Shown here in pieces: positions 56,604-64,000 of a stretch of 64,000 bases of DNA. The position numbers and the translations under genes were made by a program. Origin of the DNA: an uncultured Poribacteria bacterium (GTDB lineage: Bacteria > Poribacteria > WGA-4E > WGA-3G); NCBI GenBank assembly GCA_958296135.1, contig CATQHZ010000001.1, positions 4,340,001 to 4,404,000 of the forward strand, written 5' to 3'. Positions within the stretch are counted from its first letter, which is position 1; the number at the start of each line of letters is the position of its first letter. Under the pieces are notes generated by a model. It worked only from the letters and a program-made list of their open reading frames with translations. It was not told the DNA's origin and did not search any database.

Positions 56604-59600
56604 CTTTTAATCGCACCAGTTTGGAATTGAAACCGTGTTGCCGAATGAGTAGATAGACGTGTTCCAGAGAGCTTTTAATCGCACCAGTTTGGAATTGAAA
56701 CTATCTACCGCAGGAGTAGGTCGGTCTGTGACCTATTCCCCTTTTAATCGCACCAGTTTGGAATTGAAACGGTTTGAATTAGAACCACGTTTAGATGAGG
56801 ATTTCCGCCTTTTAATCGCACCAGTTTGGAATTGAAACCAGCGATACGAGGATATCGGCAAGGTCATTCAGGCTTTTAATCGCACCAGTTTGGAATTGAA
56901 ACAGTGGGGGCCACATAGCCCCCGCCAAAGCAAAATCCTTTTAATCGCACCAGTTTGGAATTGAAACAAGGTCGCAGACACGGTGGCTCCGAAACCGCAA
57001 CTGACTCTTTTAATCGCACCAGTTTGGAATTGAAACACCGGCAACGCCGATTTTGTAAAAACAGCGGCGACTTTTAATCGCACCAGTTTGGAATTGAAAC
57101 CTTACTATGACATATATTATACCACATTTTGAAGCAAAAGCTTTTAATCGCACCAGTTTGGAATTGAAACTTTGCCCTCAGCAACAAGTAACGCTGTATC
57201 GGCATCGCTTTTAATCGCACCAGTTTGGAATTGAAACTCGAAACCTTCCTGCGTAGGTATCGGTAGCACGCGGGCGCTTTTAATCGCACCAGTTTGGAAT
57301 TGAAACTGGAATGTGTGCTAACCTCAAATTATTCCGATGAAGTCCTTTTAATCGCACCAGTTTGGAATTGAAACACAGTCTGCTCCCCGATGCTGAACAG
57401 CGTGTCTATCTTCTTTTAATCGCACCAGTTTGGAATTGAAACAATAAAACTGCAGGTCTCGGTTTTCAACATGCGCGAGCCTTTTAATCGCACCAGTTTG
57501 GAATTGAAACTGTTCATGGGCTTCAGCCCGGGCGCGATTACACCTACAACTTTTAATCGCACCAGTTTGGAATTGAAACGGTAGCCACTGTGGCATGACG
57601 CATCAGCACATTTTCGTCGGCTTTTAATCGCACCAGTTTGGAATTGAAACATTGATATTACCGCATCAATTTAAACTGTCACTTGTCTTTTAATCGCACC
57701 AGTTTGGAATTGAAACAGGCGCATCAGTCTCTCAAAGACTGATACCTCTTTCTCCTTTTAATCGCACCAGTTTGGAATTGAAACCAGATTGCCCAGTGCG
57801 TGAGCGTTGCGACGGTGTAGCTTTTAATCGCACCAGTTTGGAATTGAAACGCGCGTTTTCCTTTCACGCTGTCTTTCCGGAACGTCAACTTTTAATCGCA
57901 CCAGTTTGGAATTGAAACACTTGAAGTGGTCAATCAGAATAACTGGAGATATCCTTTTAATCGCACCAGTTTGGAATTGAAACGATGGCTTCTTCGATCC
58001 GCTCGCGCTCTTCGCGGACGCTTTTAATCGCACCAGTTTGGAATTGAAACATGCGGCTGCCAGCCAACCCACGCGCCCTTTTCTCCACCTTTTAATCGCA
58101 CCAGTTTGGAATTGAAACATGGCGAGTAGGCACGCATCAACTATATCGTGATAGCCTTTTAATCGCACCAGTTTGGAATTGAAACTTCAGGCACGCATCA
58201 ACTATATCGTGATAGCCGCGCTCCTTTTAATCGCACCAGTTTGGAATTGAAACTGCTTTGGACCGTATGTCAAATTCATTATCAATGACCCTTTTAATCG
58301 CACCAGTTTGGAATTGAAACATGGCTGATCTGACCAAATCTCGCAGGTATAATTCCCCTTTTAATCGCACCAGTTTGGAATTGAAACTTTGGACGATAGG
58401 TTGTCTTCATTTATCGCGCACTTTTAATCGCACCAGTTTGGAATTGAAACCGAGGCGACAGGGTGTTGACTTGCCTGGCTCTGCCAAAACTTTTAATCGC
58501 ACCAGTTTGGAATTGAAACCTTTTCTGCGAGCGCGGGTTCGGCATCGAGCGCGGCGACTTTTAATCGCACCAGTTTGGAATTGAAACATTCAACGTTGAG
58601 AGCATCAAGCTTGTTCTGATGCTCTTTTAATCGCACCAGTTTGGAATTGAAACCTCTGTATGACCGAGGTCAGGGACTTCCTGCTTCCTTTTAATCGCAC
58701 CAGTTTGGAATTGAAACTCCAGCACGGCTAGCATTGCAGCGGGGCAACGGGCCTTTTAATCGCACCAGTTTGGAATTGAAACCACTCTCAAACGCCGCCT
58801 TTAAACAGCGCGCCGCCTGCTTTTAATCGCACCAGTTTGGAATTGAAACGCACGCGAGGCGATGAACGAAGTCTTTCGCGCGCATGGCTTTTAATCGCAC
58901 CAGTTTGGAATTGAAACATGGGAAGGTTGGTGCGCCCGCCGTTATCGCCCTCAACTTTTAATCGCACCAGTTTGGAATTGAAACTTTTGAATGCCGCGCG
59001 GGCATCAAAATAGTATTTTTCACTTTTAATCGCACCAGTTTGGAATTGAAACGATAACCTCTTTCACATCCTCAATCATCGCCCGCGTATCTTTTAATCG
59101 CACCAGTTTGGAATTGAAACGTGAACACGGGGGAGAGTGATGGCATCATCTCATCCATCTTTTAATCGCACCAGTTTGGAATTGAAACAGAGAAGGCAGC
59201 CAGGTCGATAGACATAGAAATCCTCTTTTAATCGCACCAGTTTGGAATTGAAACATCCTTACGAGGGTGGAAAGAAACGCATTTGGGGACTTTTAATCGC
59301 ACCAGTTTGGAATTGAAACCGGGTAAGGGCGGAGTCTAGTCTCCGCCGGTCTCAAGTCTTTTAATCGCACCAGTTTGGAATTGAAACGATGCAATTGCTA
59401 CGGAGGCGGGTCCCTCGGTAGACTTTTAATCGCACCAGTTTGGAATTGAAACACTGGAGTGATTAGCCTTCTTCCAAGAGCCAATCGGCTTTTAATCGCA
59501 CCAGTTTGGAATTGAAACACTTTTTTCATGCCGCTTGCATCCTGGTCGACTTCAAACTTTTAATCGCACCAGTTTGGAATTGAAACACTAGCAGGAATGT

Positions 59601-61380
59601 CCTTTTGCCACTTGCCGTCAGACTTTTAATCGCACCAGTTTGGAATTGAAACTCTTATTTTCCGGAAGAGGCGCGGTATGTCGGGTTCGACTTTTAATCG
59701 CACCAGTTTGGAATTGAAACCGCGAAGATCTTCAGACTCCTTCGAGTTCTGCTCCGCCTTTTAATCGCACCAGTTTGGAATTGAAACTTGCAGAGAGAAT
59801 GAAGACGTTGATTTTGCAAAAGCACTTTTAATCGCACCAGTTTGGAATTGAAACCCAGCGAGCACAGACAACCTACCGGAAACCAGCGTAGCTTTTAATC
59901 GCACCAGTTTGGAATTGAAACTCTCGCTAGCGAGGCGATGAAGCGAGGCGAATTCACTTTTAATCGCACCAGTTTGGAATTGAAACCTACAGCAGAGAGG
60001 CGTATGTCGACAGCACACTATACACTTTTAATCGCACCAGTTTGGAATTGAAACTTGAAGTATGAGGCATCTATAGTTGAGCCTTGTCGAACCTTTTAAT
60101 CGCACCAGTTTGGAATTGAAACGAGATCATCGTCTCTCTCGAAGTATTCGAGCATAGAGACTTTTAATCGCACCAGTTTGGAATTGAAACGTGCATGAGG
60201 GGGTTGCGGCACCTACTGATAATCTTTTAATCGCACCAGTTTGGAATTGAAACATTTGCCCAAGTGGGATACAGAGAACGCCGTTGCCTTTTAATCGCAC
60301 CAGTTTGGAATTGAAACACATTAGCGAGACATCGATGCTGGCATGCCTCGCTTACTCTTTTAATCGCACCAGTTTGGAATTGAAACCTGCCAAGCGAGGC
60401 ATTACCGATTTGCCGCTCAGCCTTTTAATCGCACCAGTTTGGAATTGAAACAGGTGAACTTGATGCGACTGAACCTAATCGGAGATACTTTTAATCGCAC
60501 CAGTTTGGAATTGAAACAAAAAGCACCGCGTAAAACTTCTTCTTTCTCATGTTACTTTTAATCGCACCAGTTTGGAATTGAAACTTCGGTATTGGCTTAA
60601 CATCTTCTCACTCCTTAGCCTTTTAATCGCACCAGTTTGGAATTGAAACCTTCGAGCTGCATCATAAGGTCTTGAGCACTTAACTTTTAATCGCACCAGT
60701 TTGGAATTGAAACTTACCTGCGGCGACTCAGGATGCGACAACGATTGCTTTTAATCGCACCAGTTTGGAATTGAAACTTCTCTTCTGCCCACTCTAAATA
60801 GTCAAAGCGATTTCTTTTAATCGCACCAGTTTGGAATTGAAACGATATCTTTTCCAAGCGTGCGGGTAATCCTTATGCGATGCTTTTAATCGCACCAGTT
60901 TGGAATTGAAACCTTGACACAGCCAGAAACGACACACAAGCCGCCGATGGCTTTTAATCGCACCAGTTTGGAATTGAAACTCTATTGGGGACGACTGGGT
61001 GCTTTCAGGAGCAACAACCTTTTAATCGCACCAGTTTGGAATTGAAACCCTTATCACATTCCCGCAACGGTGCCAGCACGTCTGCCACTTTTAATCGCAC
61101 CAGTTTGGAATTGAAACTGTCGCCATCATCAGTAATGCGAAGGAATTCGGTTTCTTTTAATCGCACCAGTTTGGAATTGAAACAGATTATCAGGATACAA
61201 CCACGATTGAAATAACGCTTTTAATCGCACCAGTTTGGAATTGAAACTCCTTCATCTGTTGAATGAAGTCCTCTGCAGAGGCGAACTTTTAATCGCACCC
61301 GTTTGGAATTGAAACCTATCAAGAGCGCGGATTTACGATGAAAACGCTTGCTTTTAATCGCACCCGTTTGGAATTGAAAC
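56604..61380 (+). CRISPR. CRISPR array, 72 repeats of 30 bp, 71 spacers
   Basis: The repeat begins CTTTTAATCGCACC, continues AGTTTGG and ends AATTGAAAC (30 bases). By reading through I count 72 copies with spacers of 33-41 bases, mostly 35-38. The repeat is constant except for the last two copies (61286, 61351), which carry CACCCG for CACCAG. This marks the distal end and agrees with the leader on the cas2 side. The ATTGAAAC end is the expected crRNA 5' handle of type I-B. Spacers 23 and 24 share 28 bases. Confidence 0.98.
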
Positions 61381-61516
61381 CGGATAGCCCAATGCTGCAA
61401 GCTACGTCTTAATGGAAACTCAAAAAAGTCAACACGCACCAATTAGGACAGCGGCGTTACTCTGTGGAAACCCCCGAAAACCGAAAACTAAATCCGCCTC
61501 CCTTCCCCATTTTTTC
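61381..61516. other. Distal flank of the CRISPR array
   Basis: After the last repeat a spacer-like 28 bases is followed by CTTAATGGAAACTC (61408-61421), perhaps a decayed terminal repeat. The rest is non-coding. Confidence 0.35.
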
Positions 61517-61545
61517 TTGACATCAAAACAAAAATCAACTAAACT
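61517..61545 (+). promoter_or_regulatory. Promoter of the lipoprotein cluster
   Basis: TTGACA (61517-61522), 17 bases, TAAACT (61540-61545). Confidence 0.65.
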
Positions 61546-61589
61546 ACCTCAATAATGCTCGCAAATCTACCAAAAAGTCATCGCTAACC

Positions 61590-61671
61590 GTAGGGCGAGG
61601 GAAACCCTCGGCGATTCGCGCTCGCCGGGCCCTCGCCGGGCCCGAAACTGTAAGGGCGGATATCTCTATCC
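61590..61671. repeat. REP-C followed by REP-B
   Basis: CGTAGGGCGAGGGAAACCCT with CGGCGATTCGCGCTCGCCGG (61590-61630), then TAAGGGCGGATATCTCTATC and CGC (61651-61673). Both lie in the leader of the lipoprotein cluster. Confidence 0.7.
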
Positions 61672-61690
61672 GCTTGTTGGAGAAAAACCG

Positions 61691-62335
61691 ATGAAAACCT
61701 TCACTACGCTCAGCATCCTCATCCTGATCCTGGTCTCCGGCTGCACCAACACGCAATATCAAGAGATGCAACACGAACGCGATACCCTCATCGAGAATTA
61801 CGAAAACCTCCGGCGCGAACACGACAGCGGAACGCTTGAAACCGAAATCACCGATAAACTGCTCGGTACATGGAAATTCCTCAACCTCGAAGTCGAGGAG
61901 AACGATGTCACCGAAGAAGTCGCAACCGCAAAAGCCGCGCTCTACGCGCTCGATCTGCAGAATCTCACCCTCGTTTTTTTTGAGATGAACGAATCTTACT
62001 TCTACCGCGGCAAAAGAGGCACGACAGAATTCGCAGGACAGTTCAATATCACTACCGTCCGGTTTGGCGATGAACCGTTCCCATTCATTCGGTTCATCAG
62101 ACGCTCCGGCCCGCTGATGCCGCAGCTGCTCTTCGCCGTCGGGCCTGATGGAAAACCCCTCGGTCTCAAAGGCGCGTCCGGGTTCGCCGAGGCGAAGGCC
62201 GCCGAAATCGGCATCTCTGTCACGGACGACAGACTCTATTTACTGATGTATGGTAAGATGCAACTGAGTCCCGACGGCTGGGTGCAGAGCGGCGGACTCC
62301 AATGTTCCTTTGAACGCATCAAGGAGAATAAATGA
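61691..62335 (+). CDS. Lipoprotein, tandem family member 1
   Basis: 214 residues. FTTLSILILILVSGC is a lipobox signal with Cys18. A coiled start (QEMQHERDTLIENYENLRRE) precedes a beta-rich domain: LLGTWKFLNLEVEEN, LTLVFFEMNESYFYRGKRGT and ITTVRFGDEPFPFIRF, ending RLYLLMYGKMQLSPDGWVQS and CSFERIKENK. The LLGTW start and length suggest a lipocalin-like barrel, as inference. GGAGAAAAACC precedes the start. Its stop overlaps the start region of member 2. Confidence 0.65.
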   Translation: MKTFTTLSILILILVSGCTNTQYQEMQHERDTLIENYENLRREHDSGTLETEITDKLLGTWKFLNLEVEENDVTEEVATAKAALYALDLQNLTLVFFEMNESYFYRGKRGTTEFAGQFNITTVRFGDEPFPFIRFIRRSGPLMPQLLFAVGPDGKPLGLKGASGFAEAKAAEIGISVTDDRLYLLMYGKMQLSPDGWVQSGGLQCSFERIKENK

Positions 62336-63156
62336 TGAAAACCTTAGCCATCCTCAGCATGAAGGTGCTGCTCTTCACCAGCTGCGCCACCCTGCCAACC
62401 CAGGAACTTCAGCAAGAACGCGAAGGGCTCATCGAAGACCTGGGAGATGTCCGAGAACAATACTATCCGGACAAACTCAAGAACGCGATAAGAGAGCTGC
62501 TGCTCGGAAAATGGCAGTTTGTTTCCATAGAGGTCGAAGACGGTAGCATCAACAAGCAGAAGGCGAACCCGCAGGAAAGTGAATCGCCGACAGATGCCAA
62601 CGGACAAGTCACCACCCAGGAACAGCTGTCGGAAGACGACGCAATCCGGTTGCCCCCTGTCAAGGTAACGGACAACCCCGCCAGTCAAAACATCGCAGCG
62701 GCGAAGGCGGCACTCGTCGCATCTACCCGCAAAAACCTGACGGTAGAATTTTTTGAGCGCGCCTCTTCCTACTATTATGCCGGTAAAAACGGAAGCACTG
62801 ATATCACCGGACAGTGTAACGTCACCACGATGCGCTTCGGGGATGAGTCCTATCCGTTTATTCGACTCCATCGACGCACCGGGATGGAAATGATGGAATT
62901 CTTATTCGGTTACGAACCGGTCAGGCATGCGCTGGCAAGGAGCAGACGCACCAGATTCGTCAAAAACTATGAGCGGGACGCGCGAGGCAACCGGCGGCTC
63001 CTAGCCAAATCCAGAGCTTTCCCAATCGCTTCAACGATGGGCATCGCGGTGACAGAAGACCGGCTCTATCTCATCGCGTATGGCGACATGGAATTAACGC
63101 CGAAAGGCTGGATGCGCACCGGCGGCCTCCGATGCACCTTCAAAAGAGTCAAATAA
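62335..63156 (+). CDS. Lipoprotein, tandem family member 2
   Basis: 273 residues. LAILSMKVLLFTSC is a lipobox signal. It follows member 1 over its length (LLLGKWQFVSIEVEDGS; LTVEFFERASSYYYAGKNGS; GIAVTEDRLYLIAYGDMELT). It has an extra 45-residue polar insert (PTDANGQVTTQEQLSEDDAI and neighbours) and a longer loop before the last strands. ATGATG at 62332 offers two starts; the second at 62335 matches member 3. AAGGAG lies eight bases before it. Confidence 0.65.
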   Translation: MKTLAILSMKVLLFTSCATLPTQELQQEREGLIEDLGDVREQYYPDKLKNAIRELLLGKWQFVSIEVEDGSINKQKANPQESESPTDANGQVTTQEQLSEDDAIRLPPVKVTDNPASQNIAAAKAALVASTRKNLTVEFFERASSYYYAGKNGSTDITGQCNVTTMRFGDESYPFIRLHRRTGMEMMEFLFGYEPVRHALARSRRTRFVKNYERDARGNRRLLAKSRAFPIASTMGIAVTEDRLYLIAYGDMELTPKGWMRTGGLRCTFKRVK

Positions 63157-63169
63157 AAAAGGAGAAACC

Positions 63170-63994
63170 ATGAAAACCTTAGCCATCCTCAGCATGAAGG
63201 TGCTGCTCTTCACCAGCTGCGCCACCCTGCCGACTCAGGAACTCCAGCAAGAACGCGAAGAACTTCTCACGGAACTTGAAGATGTCCGCGAAAAACACCA
63301 TCCGGACAAACTCAAGAACGCGATAAGGGAACTGCTGCTCGGAAAATGGCAGTATGTTAGCCTAGAGGTTGAAGATGGTAGCATCAATAAGCGGAAGGCG
63401 AACCCACCACAGAAAAGCGATTCGCCTACGGATGCCAACAGACAAGTCACCACCCAGGAACAACTGTCGGAAGACGACGCAATCCGGTTGCCCCCTGTCA
63501 AGGTAACGGACAACCCCGCCAGTCAAAACATCGCAGCGGCGAAGGCGGCACTCGTCGCATCTACCCGCAAAAATCTGACGGTAGAATTTTTTGAGCGCGC
63601 CTCTTCCTACTATTACGCCGGCAAAAACGGAAGCACCGATATCACCGGGCAGTGTAACGTCACCACGATGCGTGTCGGCGATGAATCGTACCCCTTTATC
63701 CAGTTTAATCGACGCACGGGGATAGAAATGCTAGAGTTTTTGTTCGGTTACGAACAGGCAAGGCGCGTGGTTGCAAAGATTAAACGAATCGCACGTGCCA
63801 AAAGACGCGAGCTCGGAGAACAAGGCAGCATGAAGGTACTCGGTAAAGCTTTATCGTTCTCAGTCATTTCAACGATGGGCATCGCGGTGACAGAAGACCG
63901 GCTCTATCTCATCGCGTATGGCGACATGGAACTAACACCGAAAGGTTGGATGCGCACCGGCGGCATCCGATGCACCTTAAAACGCGTGGAATAG
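63170..63994 (+). CDS. Lipoprotein, tandem family member 3
   Basis: 274 residues. It is nearly identical to member 2 at the DNA level over the signal peptide and over the insert region through ITGQCNVTTMR, with divergence in the loop QARRVVAKIKRIARAKRREL. This patchwork suggests recent duplication and gene conversion. AAAGGAG precedes the start, 13 bases after member 2. The stop is at 63992-63994, so the gene is complete. Confidence 0.65.
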   Translation: MKTLAILSMKVLLFTSCATLPTQELQQEREELLTELEDVREKHHPDKLKNAIRELLLGKWQYVSLEVEDGSINKRKANPPQKSDSPTDANRQVTTQEQLSEDDAIRLPPVKVTDNPASQNIAAAKAALVASTRKNLTVEFFERASSYYYAGKNGSTDITGQCNVTTMRVGDESYPFIQFNRRTGIEMLEFLFGYEQARRVVAKIKRIARAKRRELGEQGSMKVLGKALSFSVISTMGIAVTEDRLYLIAYGDMELTPKGWMRTGGIRCTLKRVE

Positions 63995-64000
63995 TCTGAA

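Noticed and set aside
57111-57140. Spacer resembling the infC promoter (TATTATACCACATTTTG)
   Set aside because: Only a short A/T-rich match around the -10 box, expected by chance.
56868-61442. Numerous 60-114 codon ORFs with FNSKLVRLK, FQFQTGAIK or FNRTSLELK repeats
   Set aside because: They are translations of the CRISPR repeat and spacers.

Overview
The window looks like a chromosomal segment of an uncultivated Gram-negative bacterium with an outer membrane. It encodes lipoproteins with lipoboxes, an LpoB-type outer-membrane lipoprotein, BatC/BatD-like proteins and a TolB-like propeller. The mix of secreted LamG and jelly-roll-like proteins ending in a common GKLxTTWxxIK tail, a sulfatase, a ceramidase-like protein, a cohesin/dockerin protein and abundant short palindromic repeats resembles Candidatus Poribacteria and relatives. 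That placement is inference; there is no rRNA gene to confirm it. Many genes are preceded by textbook sigma70 promoters (TTGACA or TTGCAA, 17 bp, TATAAT-like).

Layout. 1-2405: a minus-strand ThsB-type TIR-like protein with a duplicated fragment, and two exported proteins with related leaders plus the tail of a lost paralogue. 2649-4613: a LamG protein and a histone-deacetylase-family enzyme. 4655-11801: a translation cluster on the minus strand, infC-rpmI-rplT, then a T-box leader with pheS-pheT, then a small ORF and menG/ubiE. 11803-16610: a membrane protein, a conserved unknown, a TPR-thioredoxin, an orphan sugar-type ABC ATPase and an Ldh2-family dehydrogenase. 16683-19107: a tandem repeat array and a sulfatase. 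19100-22800: a 5'-truncated membrane protein, an exported protein under a candidate ECF promoter, a WD40-like propeller and fragments. 23188-31242 (minus): MutL/GlmL-like ATPase, sugar isomerase, cysteine desulfurase, a COG3014-like/LpoB-like pair and thrS. 31705-32656: an ECF sigma factor gene and its promoter. 33403-37774: ceramidase-like protein, glnB, glnA with a sigma54 promoter, and dcd. 37964-42087 (minus): glcF, two small membrane proteins, a nuclease-like protein, larE and def. 42393-47609: a tandem pair of exported proteins, batC/batD-like genes and a CopD-like protein. 47778-61380: a complete type I-B CRISPR-Cas locus (cas6-cas8-cas7-cas5-cas3-cas4-cas1-cas2) and a 72-repeat array. 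61517-63994: three tandem paralogous lipoproteins.

The most unusual signal is a family of GC-rich palindromes (called REP-A here, near GTAGGCGCG-GTTTGAAA-CCGCGCCTAC). It sits between genes, but also in frame inside menG, pheT and a membrane-protein ORF, and within the T-box leader of pheS. A second notable signal is an 18-base block with a matched GGTACC box 16 bases upstream, found both before the ECF sigma gene and before a secreted-protein gene; this suggests a small autoregulated regulon.
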